From positions 197,421 through 261,420 of the forward strand of contig PTFA01000302.1 in the NCBI GenBank assembly GCA_003342895.1: a stretch of DNA of 64,000 nt, read 5' to 3'. This DNA is from Casuarius casuarius (lineage: Eukaryota; Chordata; Aves; Casuariiformes; Casuariidae). Positions 35,901 through 49,500 of the stretch are shown in pieces; position 1 is the stretch's first letter, and the number at the start of each line of letters is the position of its first letter. The notes beneath the pieces were generated by a model, which worked only from the letters and a program-made list of their open reading frames with translations, did no database searches and was not told where the DNA came from. A program made the translations under genes and the position numbers.

Positions 35901-38000
35901 AAACCTTTGTAAAGCCATTTCAGCACACTAAACCCAGTTTTAAAGTAGGTGAAGTAGTCAGGGTTGGGGTTTTTTTGGCTTTTTTTTTCTTTTTTTTTTT
36001 TCTGGCTTAGCAATGAGCTCAGTGAAGGGTTGGTGGGAGGAGGGGAACCGCAGCTGCCGGGGACTAGATCAGTTCAAGCTGCTGTGGACTCAGACAGAGG
36101 TCCCTTCAAGGACTTAGTCTGAGTTTCAGTGCACATATTGGTGTTTGGATGTTGGTCTCAGTGATTTAGATGTTTTACAAGTAATCATTAAAAATATAGT
36201 TTAGTCATAAAATATGTTCAGTCTTTGAAATTTGAGTTGCGTATTGAATTAGGTTTAGCTTTAAACTAGCTAAGCAACATTCACCATGTGTATTTTGTAT
36301 TTGTATGCAATATATTAACAAAATGTTCAAATTTTTCTTTAGGCGGCTGTATGTTATGTAACTTTAAGTAAACATAAAGCATGCTTGTATGTGCACATGC
36401 TTGTGTATATACATAAAAAAAGAAAATGTGGTGTTTATAAATCTCTTCTCCTGTATTTTCTATTAAATATGTACAATTTCTATTTAAGTAAACAAAAAAC
36501 ATTTGCAGCTTGAGTGCTTGCCTTTCCACTGACTGTAGGCCATTCCTACTTCCCAAAAAGACCTATTGTTCAAACATAGTATTCTTTCTGAAGGGTGCAC
36601 AATATTACACAAGTAAAGGCGAACTGCAATCTTAGTCTTGAACTTGTTCAAAGGGGGAAAAAAGGTGGTACGTCCTATTCCTGGAAAGCTTCATTATTTA
36701 TCTAGAACTCACAGAGCTGGGTTCCTCCAATGCGAAAGAAAGGGGGACAGTGCAAAATGCTGCTGGTTTGAAATCTAGTATGTTCTACCTTCCTTGAACT
36801 GATGTGACTGACATAGTAACACATGAGGCAGTGGTCATGCCCTCCCTGTGTCACATTTGAATGGTTATACAGATATTTTCCGGTGTATTATTTGGAGTCG
36901 GTCTTTTTTGCTAAAATTGCTGTTGTCTAACAAATGCCTTTATTGAGACTAGCATGGAATTTCCACAGGTCTCTGTTTTTGCAGTGACACCTTCAGATTA
37001 GGTCATGTTGCACGTCCCTTGGATTTGCTGTTTCAGCCACATTGCCTGGCAGGCGAGGAGAACAAAACTTTGTGGCTGCCCTTCCGCCAAGACTATACGT
37101 GGAAGGTATGCTGGTGACGTCAGACGAAACCTCTGGGCATCGTTATAGGAGAGGATGAGCTTTTCTTTCCTTGGAAATAAATGTGGTGAATAGAGGTCTG
37201 CATGCCTGCTGCTGCACTGTGCTCATCCCTGGGATAAGGGATAGCACGGAAACCATGCTCTTGTGCTCACCATGGCCCTGAGGAGATGACGGCACTGTGT
37301 AAAACCTGAGACCAGACTCAAGTCCTTTCAGCCTCCTGGACAAGGAAGTCCCAGTAAGTAAATGCCAGGAGGACCCAAAGTCTCAGCTACACATCACCAC
37401 AACCTATGTGGTATAACTTGCTGTTATAAATCTCACAGGACTGCATGGACCTGGGAGCGACAGACTGAAACTGAAAATTTTTCACCAGTGCCAGGTTCTG
37501 TATTATTTTTCATCTAGACTGTCTTTAGTATTGCCTTTATTTTGGATATTTGCTGGTATTGCACATAAAGGTATTTCAAATTAGTTGAGCTTCGTGAATA
37601 GTGTTGTTTCCTTGCCTTTTTCTTGCACTGTTTCTGTGACAGCTGAACAGCTCTCTAAGCTGGGAAGGCTTTCTGAAAGCCCATTCTTGCCACTCTGTAT
37701 ACGGACTTGTCCAGCCAACCCCCAGCTACAAGTTGCTTTGGCAGCAAGGCGTTTCTTTACATTTTAAGCTTGCCCATGGATACTGAATTGTCAAATCGCC
37801 TTTATGAAGACTGGTAGGTCTCCTATGAGGCAGGCACCAGGTAACAGCGAGAGCCGGGCTTTTCCTCTTAGGTGGGTGGCGGCTGGGTGTAAATTGTCTC
37901 CATTCGCCAGGGTCTCCTGCCCGGTGGCAGCTCAGGCGGCCCCTGCACCGAGTTTGCATGGAGGTGGACAGCTGGGGGGCCTGTGCCCTTAGCAGGGGCG
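32986..38000. other. Intergenic region, mixed composition
   Basis: No exon is recognised on either strand. It contains a possible conserved regulatory element with paired octamer motifs at 33,390-33,560, a poly-T rich tract at 35,967-36,001 and local pyrimidine-rich DNA at 34,310-34,470. The frames at 32,878-33,386 and 34,213-34,898 overlap on both strands and carry no domain I know. Confidence 0.45.
33390..33560. promoter_or_regulatory. Candidate enhancer with two opposed octamer motifs
   Basis: ATGCAAAT at 33,396-33,403 and its complement ATTTGCAT at 33,445-33,452 face each other 41 bp apart, with an ATTGG box between them and the homeodomain-type TTAATTAA at 33,550-33,557. The clustering of POU/homeodomain sites is suggestive. 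Regulatory function is inferred and conservation was not tested. Confidence 0.3.
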
Positions 38001-41000
38001 TGCTGACGGCAATTTGTGCCTGTGACGGCACTGCGAGCCCGGGCTGCTGCTCTGCGCTCGGGTGTTCGTCACTGGCCCTTTTACTGCTCAGCCAGGAGCA
38101 CAACCCCGTCGTTCGCTTTGTGGTTTCGGTGAGAGCTGAGTTTGGCTGGGTGAAAGCTGGATCAGATGAAGTGTACCGCGGGATGCAGGGGAAGTCGCTC
38201 CCGGTGAGGTGGTGGTGATCCAGGGTGTTGCTGATCGCATGGCGAGGTGCAGCGTTTCAGCAGCCCAAGGCAAATAGTCGTTCCTTAAAGTGTGTTGCTT
38301 TGACCTTTTAATTACAAAGTAAGCCTCTGTGTAATCTGGAAACTGCACAGGGGATTAGAAATCACAGGGACGGGCTGTACAAATCTATCAGCAGTGTGGG
38401 CAGACTGAGCCAGTGATAGCTTTGAGGATTTTTTTTTGTTACTTTAAGTCATTCATCTTGCCTGATTTCAAAGCAAGGAGGAATGACGGCCGCGATTAAA
38501 ATTCCCACTGCTGTCCGTGGACAGACTTGACTGAGAGCTGGCATCAGGCCTCTGCTGAGGAAATAACCCCTTTCCTTAGAGATGGTGCAATTGCAGGGCC
38601 CACGTCTGTGTGAGCCAAGATGACGGCATCCTATATGCCGCAACTGCACATGTCGCGCTGTGGCAGCTGGTGACAGCTGCAGAGGGCTGCATGCTAGCGG
38701 GGGGCCAGACGGGGGGGCTGTGAGGGGAAGTCGGAGCTGGGTGCCGAGAGGAGCAGCAGCAGCCTCGGCAGGTGGGCAGCCTGCCCGTGTGACCGGGAGA
38801 GGTGCAACGGGGGGAGCGAGGCGCTGGCACCAGTTGCCCCCGCAAAGTGCTCCCGCCCGGCTCCATCTCTCTGGAGCCTCCTCGGTGAGGCCAGGCAGGG
38901 CAACCAAGTGACCTCCCTCACAGCAAGCAACGCTGAAGGTAATGCTGTTTTCAGAAAATTTTGCTCTTGGAGACATGCTAAAGAGAGTAAGGTCTGTGGT
39001 GGTAATGCAAGACCTGGCGACATTGCCACTTACGGGAAGCACATATTTTATGTGCTCTGCCCAGTTCCTTTTGCGGTGTACACGTTACGCACTCCCTCTT
39101 TACAGCCCGGATAAGAAACACCAGTGCTCAGAAGAGTTACTCCAACCCACTGCCAGGTAGCTCAGCTGTTTTGTTCAAGTCCAGTTCCTCCAAACTCTGC
39201 ACGTCTCCAGGAAAGTGCCAAGAGCCGGCACTAATCCCCACAGCTGGAGAGGAGGTTCACACCTCCACAGAGCTGCCGATCAGTCTGTGAGATTTCTTGG
39301 GCATTACAGAATTGCCTTTTGGAATATGGAAACTGTATGAAAATGCCAGAGGAAAGAGGATGTGATCAGCATTAAGAGAGACAGCAGCTATGCTGACTAC
39401 AGCTGGGAAGTTAGCTAGTCATGCAACACCTGCGCGGAGCAGGTGTCTGGAGGGCAACTTCTTGTAGTGAAAGTCAATTACCTAGAAAGAATCGAAGAGC
39501 AGCAAACACGTGTGCATCCGAGAAGTGTCCTACAGCCAGCTCTGCTTGCTGACTGAATACCACCCTGCGAGCAATACTGTGTCGCAGCCTTTCAGCAGAT
39601 GGGAAAGCGGATTGCTAACCCCTTACCGAAGTTGCTTTCCAGGCACTAACAAAGAGGGATAGGAACACCCAGTAATGCATTTGCTGAGCCTCGTGACAGT
39701 CGGCCAGGGTAAACGGGCCAATATCCAGTTACCTCAGATCAGCATAGCTAGAGATGGGATCTTTCTGCAGGCTCTCTACCAGCACAGAGCTTCTCTCATG
39801 TTTTCTCTGCACACAAATGCAAACTGCCAAGCTCAGCTCCTCACCATCTCGAATGCCTGAGAAATGGGAGGAGCTCAGATCTGAAGCTTCAGCAGAAGGC
39901 AGGATAGATCTCCTGAAGCTGTTTTTTCTGTGAGCCTAGATGGTGTCAACTGCTGAAAGTCCATGGCTGGTCCTTGCCTTTCCTGTCTGAAGTGCCAGTT
40001 CTCTGCCAGCACTGACTCGTTTTGGCTTCCAAATAGAGTAGAAAGAAATAGAAATGCCAAGAAAGAAAAGCAACAACATCATCTGCCTGAAAAAGGAAGC
40101 CGCCTGTGAGTCTTTACCTTTAGCGTCTTTCATCTTGAAACAGTTCTCAGCCTTGTCCTACTTCAGTCGTCTAGTACGGTAAGGCAGAGCTGACAGAGTG
40201 AAAAACCACAGCATTGTGTTAGAAGTGAAAGTATTTGGGATAGCCACGTGTGGATGCTACCTGCAGCATGATTTCCCAAGCTGAGGTAATCTTGCAAAGA
40301 AATTGTTTCAAGGAAAGGTCAAAGGCACAAAAAGCTGCAGAATCCTGTAACTTCCTAATGAACTCAGACCTGGTGAAACCCTTTGGATTGCAGCCCAAAA
40401 GGAAACACTTGCATGTGCAGCTGCTCAGAAGTGCAGCAACATTTGGCAATGGCAAATTGCCATTGGCAGAGCGTATTTAATAAAAAATGTCCTGAAGAAA
40501 GCTCTGAGTCAGATCCAAATACCCGTGATGGTGGATGTGCTGGGGATCCAGTTCAGCATTTACTACCAGGAAAATCTGGAAGCACTGCAAGCAGGTTATC
40601 CAGTTTTCTTGCTCCCATCTCTCTGGACTACAGATAGTCATGGCCAGGGACTAACTTAGCTATTGCATCAGTCACATAGAAAACTCTCCCTTTCTTTCGA
40701 GTTGCAAAAGAGGATGGAGAGTCTTTTTCTTTTGACACCTCGCCCTGGACAAGACCAGTTTATGCAAGCAGAACATCGTATCTCAAACATTGTAGGAGTT
40801 GGTTTCAGTTTGTGAGAAGGTCTCTCCTGACCTGACCAGCTACATGAGGGTCTGCCTGCCCTTTCCTGCATTGGTATGGCTTTGCAAACTGCACAGTTAT
40901 TTTCCTTCCATGCATTATATTCTGGTTGTGTATGGTGGCTATGGAAAAGCCCATTATAATTTTGTAGATGGTGCAGTTTTGTGTTTGGTGTTGTGCCTCA

Positions 41001-42714
41001 TCTGAAAATGCAGTATTTGTATTTCTATCTGTATGTAAAAGCACGGCTGGGGTTTTGCTGGCTTTCAAAAGAGGAAATACCTCACCCTCCTTGTGGTTCT
41101 TCTTCCCAGGATCTCTTCCTCTGAAGTAATGAGCACCCATAAAATTCACTGGAGAGAGTAATGGAAAAAGAAAAACAAAAGTGTACTTATTTTGTATGAG
41201 AGTTGGTAAAGTTGCTGTTTTTCCAGTAGCCTAGAAATCCTCTATTCCTGCCACCTCCCTTGTAAAGTCCATGTCAATGCAAAGCAGTTAGGATAATTTC
41301 CTGACCTTACGGAGTTAAAAAAGCATCGCTGGAAAGATGTAGTCACATGTAGTCAAAATCTAGCTTTAACGAAGTGGAGAAAATTGCAACTCCAGAAACA
41401 CAGGTAGAAATCCACCGCACAGCTGCTGTGAAGATGGCTGAAGCCAAGGACGAAAGAAAGCAGGGTGGCTCCTGCCAGCGGTGCAAAGCTGAGCCAGGGA
41501 GCCTCAGTATGGTGGGACCAGCTTCTCCCGAGGACCAGGAAGAGCTGGGCAGCAGTCCCCAAATCCAGGCGTCAGAGACCTTCTCCTTTTCCTTCTGAGC
41601 TCCAGACTTCCTGTCCTGGGTGTCACCAGTCAAACACTGTAACACGGGGTTTTTCTGGATGAAACACTGCTATACAGACATCTACACTGTATTAAATTAT
41701 ATATCATTGTACAGGGACACCTAGGATGCAGGGATGCATGTGGCACATGATAGAGGAAGGTAAATAGGATATGTAGATTTGTCTGTCTGAATTTCTTCTT
41801 TGCATTTTGCATCTGTTGGGGGCCCATGATGATGTTTTACAGTTTCAGTCACAATTTTTCAGTAGAAATACCAGGATCTGGGGAGAATTACAGATTACAC
41901 AGTGTTTGGCAATTGCAGGTGCTGTGAGCTGGTTGTGGCCTGGCCCAGCTTCGAGAGATTGGTCCTTGCGTGTGTCCAGCATGGTTTCAGAGTTACTGAG
42001 TCAGTTTGAGGTGGCAGAAACTGGAAGTGCTCAGAAATGAAATGGGATTTCAGAGCACCCATCCTTGGTTTCTGTTACTAAGAGCTGGACTCCAGCTTGA
42101 CAGGCTGAGAAATACATTCCAGTTTCTACCTGGCGATGCCTGGTCTTGCCCTTCTTACCATTTTTTTCTGATTTTTTTAAATTTTCCTTTTTTCTTTCTG
42201 TGTTATAACCTTTAGTCTGAATTTTAAGATCATTTCAGATTGAAAAGTTTAATAGGTTAAAATGCTGGATGAGAATTTACTTTCTATCTTTATTGAAAGC
42301 TAAGTGTGTGTATGCCTGTGTGTGTATGTGTGTGTTTATCAATCTATCTTTATTACATATAAAGCACACATAAAGCACTATGCTTGTAAAATATATCTCT
42401 AAAAAGAGATTCATCTCTTCTTAATGCACCAAAGTATCTGACTGAGTAGTCCCTACAGTGAGAAGCTGCTCAGATTTTTGCTCAGCTATCTTGACTTTTT
42501 CCCCTCAAGAGGTTAGCACCAAGTTCAAGCGGAGGCTCAGCAGCTCAGTGTTGATTTTACCCCAGAAAGCACTGTAAAGGTGTATATTTGCCCATGCCAG
42601 GGTGTATACGTGCGTGCATGCAGGAGCCCAAAGGATTAGGCAGGCAAATACGGGGTGTACGATGGCAAGCCATGCCCGATCAGGGTTACCTTGCTCCCCT
42701 TCTCTCCCCTGTGC
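38001..42714. other. Intergenic region with GC-rich patches
   Basis: Composition alternates. A GC-rich patch at about 38,620-38,900 yields overlapping frames up to 197 codons in opposite strands, which argues against a gene. The rest is ordinary. A TG-rich tract lies at 42,305-42,337. No exon, RNA gene or repeat family is recognised. Confidence 0.45.
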
Positions 42715-42950
42715 AAAGCGGCAGCGAGGAGGCTGCCGACCGCAAAGGCTCCCGCCCGCCCAGCAGAGGAGAGGGCAAAGGCTGGTGGACTTTGCCTTGC
42801 CTCTTGCCCACGAGGCTGGGGCGGGTGGAGGGAGCTGGGGTGACGGCGGCTGGCGGCCGGCCGGGCAGCCTGCCCCGTCGCGGGACCCGGCACCGACCCA
42901 GCCCCGGGGTGCCCAGCGTGGGGACTGCCCACGACGGGGTGCAGGAGGGT
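42715..42950. promoter_or_regulatory. Isolated CpG-rich block (possible orphan CpG island)
   Basis: About 235 bp of GC-rich sequence contains roughly 22 CpG by my count, including GGCGGCTGGCGGCCGGCCGG. The flanks are much poorer in CpG. It lies 15 kb past the UGCG 3' end with no recognised exon next to it. It could mark the promoter of a noncoding transcript, a distal regulatory element, or just local GC content. Overlapping frames of 98-192 codons on both strands reflect the lack of stops. Confidence 0.4.
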
Positions 42951-45900
42951 GTGCGGCTTGGCTGCTGCCGCCTGTTTCCAGAAGAAAAAAGCTCAGTACC
43001 AGGGAGCCCAGGAAAAGCTCCTCCATCCTCCTTCAGCGCAAACCGTGTTACTGACTCTAATAAACCGCAGCAGCAGGGGAGGAAATGCAAGTCTAGAGCT
43101 GGCCGTGGTTTCCCTGGAGCAGCTCACACAGCTGCTGTGCGTTTATTTGGATACACCACTCACTGAGTGCTGATGTCCGCCTCTGTACGTGCCCTCTCCT
43201 CTTCCTCCTTCTGCTCTTCTTAATCTTCACCGGTGTGGTTCCTCTTCTGGGGATATGGAAGAGCTCAGAGATGATTTATTCCCCACAAAGCACTGCCCAA
43301 CACACAGCAGAACGGGGCATGTGTTTATTTTGCCCTGGGGCGATGCGTGTTATGGAAATCCTGCAGAAACGTAGGCATGTAATAAATGTAAGAGAGTGAG
43401 TTACAGCATGAAATGTAGTACGAAAGCATGTCGTTAGCCCTTTTTGCAAGGCGAGACGCAGGATACTACTACTGACTCATGGTAGCACATTTAGCCCTAG
43501 TACATATTGCACTACTTCTGCTGACAGCAATTCGCAGTCAGCTGCATCTTCAGCTTCCCGCTTGCTCCGTTTGCCCTGTGCTCAGAGGTGTTTGCTCTGT
43601 CCTGCAGACTGCTTTATACACCTACCGTCTCCTGCAAATGTTTTGTCATACCTGCAGACAGACATTTTCACTCTCTCTCTCTCCCCCCCTCACCACTCAT
43701 CTCCAGCCTCCTGTTTCACTCACTCTCACACCCACCAGCACTGTCTCCGTTTCACGCATTTGTTCCTCTGCGCTGTCCTTCCTTCCAGCTCGTTCGCTGT
43801 GTCTCCGCACTCGAGGAAACGTGCCGCTCTCCCATTTGGGTTTCGAAGCGCTGACCCCCTCACCCTGGCTGCAGCGGGGCTCTGCTGCTGGCGGAGAGCA
43901 GGCAACGCAGGGCAGGCTCCCGTGGCTGAGGCAGCTGAGAGAGGGTTTCTCTTCTTTCCCTCGTGCTCTGCAACATTTCCTTTTCCTGCACCGAGCCCAA
44001 ACAGCTGGGCTTGGAAAGGAGCTTCACCTATATCATCACTTGTGCTGTGGTGGTGTCTGGAGGTCCCGAGCGAACTCCAGGACCCTGCATAATGTATATA
44101 CGTAGTGGAGGTTATTTGCTTTGAAGAGCCAGCCACAATGGCACAAAATACACATTTGTCTCTGCGCTGGCAGTTCACTTACCTGTGTTTCGTCAGGGTG
44201 TAAGGAAGAGTTTGGAGAGGTGAAAACCCTCTTTCCTGCACGCTTTGTGTAAAACCAGTGCCGCCTCCTCTCAGCGATGAAGCCAGCTGTCTACAGACGA
44301 TGTTTCGTGACTGCCCAGGGACCTGAGCTTTAGCTTTAATGGGTGCTGTGACTAACCGATTCCCCGTGTCTCATCCAGGAAGAGCACAATTTTCCCTCTG
44401 CGCAACAACTGCTGGTTGTGGCCACGGGGCCAGGCCGAGCTTTGGGAGTGGTGGGTTTGACCTCTGACTCTTCCAGACTCCCAGCGCCGTCTCTTAGGCT
44501 CAGATTTTCCGAGGGATGGAGGGTCCCAGCACCCAGTAGAATGGAAAATGCTGAAAAATGCCTCAAGCACGGTAGGCGTTGACTCCGCTGGACACCTGTG
44601 TGCCTGAAGAAAAGCCCATCTCAGCCACGGCCGGGGGCAGAGCTGCCTTTCGTTGTGCTCGCCCACCGCCCGGGAGGCCCTGCTGCCGAGGAGCATCCTC
44701 ATGGGAAAGGCTTGCTGCCTTGGTGTTGGGGTGGGAGGTTCAGGCCAGTGCTGTGGTTTTCCTAGGGGAACCACGAGCATATGGAAACAGGCCCTTGCTG
44801 GAAAGCTGGCTGAAGGATTACGCTGTACAAACACAGACGGGGTTCGTACCGTGCCCTGCGTACTTCAGTGTTGTGTTTAGATAGCCACCAAGCCTCAGGA
44901 ACGAGATGCCTGACCAAACACAAACATTAAAAGGAGGTTTTCTGAAAATAATACCCATTCCATGTGGCATTGCTGAATCCAGAGCGATCGGTTCCGCATG
45001 CCACATCCTAAAGCAGCAATGCCTGCACACACAGTTGTATTTATTGCAGTCTCATATGCACTTAAAAGGTAGTCCACCTGTGCTATCAGCTAGGGGCAGA
45101 TTTGTTCCCCTGTCACACAACAAGTTGTCGGAAATTGGTTGTGTGCGTAGAGCTGGGTCTTCTGATATCGTCCACGCTTTCAAGGCCTCTGCTGCCTTGG
45201 AGGTCCCTACTTGTGTGACTCGTATGAGTTTCTCTTGTAACTGTTTGCTCTTGCATCACTGACTGATCACAGTATATACATCTTTTCTATGTAAAACTTT
45301 CACAACCATTTTTGTTAGTGTCTGCCCATTTACAACAATATTAATGGAAATTATCAAAAGTCTTCATTTAAATTTAAATTCTCGTAGGCTACCACTTACC
45401 GGGATACAGGCAGTATATGAATTGCTGGGTAGGGCTGTGAACGGTGGCTTCGCCAGCACCTGGTCTCCTGCAGCCTGGTACTTTGCGGGTCTCTTGTCTC
45501 TGACGGTGGAGTTCATGCTGTCGCACGACTCATGTGGGCTCACTTTCCAGCTGCCAATCCCACGAAACTTGCAGGAAATTAGTGTCCTTGACACCTCTCC
45601 TTCTCTGTGAAATTTGGTTGAAATGTGGGGAGTGGGGCAGACAGAAGTGCATGCACTCTGACGTGAAGACAGCATGAGGTTGGTTTAGTTGAGAAACTGA
45701 GCAAACAGGGCTGGACGCGAGGGTGAGGGTAGCAGGCTTCCAGCCCACCTGCCTTGGCTATCTATCTGCAGCACGTTTAATTCACAGCTTTTTGGGTGAA
45801 GACCCTGCCAAGCAGGTGACTGGGCTTACATGGCCTGTATGGGCAATTTTAAGATGAGGTGGATGCAGTGCTGTGGTAACTGAACCTGGAGATGACTGTG

Positions 45901-46330
45901 TATACGAAGCAGCAGATGTCTGAAAATGGAGAAGCAAAGCTTGCACAAAAAGGCAGGCTCTAAGCTTGTTTATAGCTTCGGAGATCACCTCATATATAGA
46001 TTTTTATTGAAAACAAGAGTTTCCCCAGGTAGTTTCAGGGAAATATAGACTCTCTAGTCAAAGGCTGTTGATTTTGTGGCTTACACTGAAAATTACCACT
46101 GGCCTCATCTAAAAAACAAGAAAGCCTAATCATCAGCTGTGCTGTTCTATGTTTTGAGCTGTCCCCTTCAGTAAAATGTGGGTGTAAAAATCTGTCAGCC
46201 TAATTTGCCAGGTGCTTCACTTGCTTTGCAGTGATGCCAAGTGATGTACAAGGCACAAGGCAGCAGAGACTCCAGCCCTCGCTGTCCTCCTCCTGATTAT
46301 TCATGACTCCTCCTGACTCCCAGTCTGTCC
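42951..46330. other. Intergenic region with a pyrimidine-rich tract
   Basis: Around 43,660-43,800 the + strand is strongly C/T-rich, and all three + frames stay open together (208, 176 and 88 codons). That comes from scarce purines for stop codons, not selection. The longest frame, 43,479-44,105, starts with a hydrophobic run like a signal peptide, but nothing else supports it. No exon is called. Confidence 0.45.
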
Positions 46331-46553
46331 TATAAATGCAGCGACAGGAGAAATCGCAGCTGCTGGCTTTGGTGTGATGATGGAGAACGGACATCCAGTC
46401 TGGGGTTTACGGTCCTGGTCTGCGACATCGGTGAACCAGATTCCCTCCCAGACTGGGACGTTAACACCCTGCAGGACTGGTCACTACCTCTTCTTACTAC
46501 TTATTTTTCCCCATCAGGATGCTTGGGGTTGGTACACCGGTGAGAGGAACTGA
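46331..46553 (+). promoter_or_regulatory. Possible TATA box with short downstream frame
   Basis: TATAAAT at 46,331-46,337 sits in GC-balanced DNA. An ATG ATG pair follows at 46,377 and opens a 58-codon frame ending in TGA at 46,551-46,553. The spacing fits a TATA promoter with a very short leader. The peptide has no recognised domain. This may be coincidence. Confidence 0.15.
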
Positions 46554-49500
46554 ACTGCTGTGAAGCTTAATTCGGTAGTGGTTGCAAGGGTCTCTTGACA
46601 CCTTGCTGATGACTGGCCTGTGACCAAACCTCCAAGCCCACGTGCAGATAGGTGGCTACCAGCTGGTGTGGAGGGCATGAGTCGTAGTGTCTTTTCCTGT
46701 GTTTTCAACTCCCACATGGTTTAGGCCGTGACTTCTGTTTTCCGGTGACTGTGGCTAGACTATGCTACCGGTGATATTGCAAAGGAGTAAAGAGCGGTCC
46801 TTCCTCTAGCAACCGCTCACCCGGGAAGGCTCCACACAGGCTGAACAAACCTGAGTGGGAAACTACAAAGTATAAACAGGCTGATAGCAGCAGTGAGCTT
46901 TTTCTTTTATTTCTTTCAGCCCAGTGAAAGGCTTACTGGATTTTGCTTTTAACCGTGTGAGCGTTTGGTTTTGATCCCAGCCTCCCCCCTGCACTGAACT
47001 CTCTTAGCTTCGTGTGTTTGGAAAGTTTCGCTTTTAGTCCTTGAGTGTCGCATTTGCCGGTAAATTTCAGAATGTGGTTTCTACGTCAGCCTGCGCGAGG
47101 CTGATGGTTCTCAGCCTGCTACGCTCGCAGGAGATAATCCAGCAAACAGGTTTAAACCTGTTAACGGGTTTTTGTTTGCCACAGATGGGTCTTTGCCTCT
47201 GTCAGAAAACTTGAAAGTTCTGGAAATTGAAAACAAGTTGAAAATCACTACTGTGACAGAGCTACTAAAAATCCAGACGACTCTAACACTGTCAGACCCA
47301 AACGTCAGCACTCAAGTCTTGTGATCAAAAACGTATTTGCGTTCCTTGGTGTTGATGCTTGTCAAAATGCAAAACAAAGAAACACCTTTGCTTAGCAAGG
47401 CGATCCTGGTGTGAGGAATTTCATCTTGAGCACAGCATTTTAGAGGGGGCACCAGCAGAGTTTTTCTCCTAGAAACCATCTGAAAGAGGTGCCACAGCTG
47501 GGATGCCTCTGTGTCTTAGTCTTCGTTCCATGGTGATCAACGGGACTGAAGAACAGATGCAGCTGCATGCCATACTTATTTGCCTGACATCATGAAATAC
47601 AGCTGAAATGCAGAAGTTAAAAGGCTGGAGGAAGCCACAGCCTGTTATGCAAAAGGAGTAGTTTGACTTATGGTTTGTTGCACTACCTCGCACAGAGTGG
47701 GGAACACTAGTTATGGATTTGGCCCTTTGAGTGGTCAGCATAGAGCAAACCCAGAACAAAAGAGCATCTTTGAAACAAAATGCAGGCTTTTTCTTCCAGC
47801 TGCACGTTTCCCAGGAGCTCCTCAAAAGCAGCCCCCTAATCCTGTAAAGTATGCAAGCAGCAGTATTTTTATGATTAGCTGATGCAGCTGCATTGACCCA
47901 GCTCCCAGCTTGGCTGCAGGTATGATGTGCTTATGTAGGAGATCACATTTAGCACAACTGGGGCACACCTGTCCAGGTATAGTCAAGTTTCTGCTGAAGG
48001 GATTGGTATCAATTCACTTCTCTGCTACTAGGTATTCATCTTGTAGCTTCACATGTCCTCCAGAGCAAACCTGCCAGGAGCAGCAAGGCTAGCTTTCACT
48101 ACCACTGCTAACTGTACCTTAGCGAAATGCATGACCCCACCAAATATCTTCTCGTCAAAAGCTAAAAGCCATGCTTTCAGGTTTGGACCTTGTCTGTTCA
48201 ACACAGCTCTAATGTAACTTGGGACTGGTTAAGAAAGTGCGTGCTCTGAATTCAATGTAAACCAAGGTTTATGCTTATTTTGAATCCGTGTGGATTTAAA
48301 GAAGCTTTACATCCATTTCGTAATGCCAATATGGGAATACTTGCACTGGTTTAGCTAAGTAATTTTTAAGTTGCCCCTTTATTTAATCTACAGTGACTTG
48401 GAATATAAATAGGATTTAGATCTTCTGTGATGAGAAGCCAAAAGGAAAACTAAAAATGTCGTATATTAAACCTAGTAACAATGGAAGGCTTTGTAGCTGC
48501 AGACGGCATGATCTACTTAGAAAAAAAAAACACTAAAGAAAATCTATCATTTCACTACCAAAATGGTCAAAATTTGTAATTCTGTTTTGGAAAAGTGTCT
48601 AACCCATGGCTTCCAAGACCACGGGGTAGTAGCTAATTTTCTAATTTTGTGACCACAAATCTCATTTGGTTCATTTCAAGAAAATGCTTGCCCTGGGTGG
48701 CTTGCGTTTTGCGTTTAAACCATCAGGAATGTACTTGCGGGCTGTTGTAACAATGGTTTTAATGACTGTTCTTTCTCTGATTCAAGAACAACTGTTTTCT
48801 CTAAGCAGACTCTACACATTTTCATTATGTTACTTTAGAATGCATTGCATTTGTGTTGGATTAGCTTTTGCCAGAAAAAAAGAGAGAACCACAATGATGC
48901 CAGCTTGCATTGTGTGCTGAACTGCGTTTCACTTGTTTGAAAGCTCTCGCTCGGGGCCATCACCAAGGACAGAAACAACAGAGCTGTTCGAGGCTGTACT
49001 TTGCTGGAGGGGTTTCTGCGTGGAAGTCTGCTGCATATGCTGAGCTTATGGCAGGCTGGCAGAGACTCGAACTCTGAGGGAAGGGAGGGGAGGATGAACA
49101 CCTTAGCTTGGAAACGTGCCTTTGCACTGCTGATTGACTGCCTTGTTTGTGCTGTGTGCCATTTACACCAGCATAACCCATAAAAGCTGTTTTAAGCTTT
49201 GGATTCAGAAGAACAATATCATTCGGCATTTGGTGGCTCACACTAAACAGGTTTAAAAGGCATCTTCATCTCTCAAACCTGCACAGGCACATGGAGGCAT
49301 ACATACCCCCCTGTACGTATGTATATGCCCATCTATAGTATTCCATCTATATGAATATTTTAGTCCAGTGATTTCCTGAATTCCTCCTGTCAGCTAGAGC
49401 ATCTGATCTGGGGGGTTGAATTGTGTCCTGGCCGGAAAAGGCAAGAGCATTCAACCTTCTCTTTCCTTCAGCTTGCATGGTGGAAATGGGATGGAAGGAA

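Noticed and set aside
38449..39042. Minus-strand frame of 197 codons
   Set aside because: It lies in a GC-rich patch where frames on both strands are open, and has no known domain or splice support.
42588..43166. + strand frame of 192 codons
   Set aside because: It overlaps several other open frames on both strands within the CpG-rich block, and its composition is biased to Arg, Pro, Gly and Ala.
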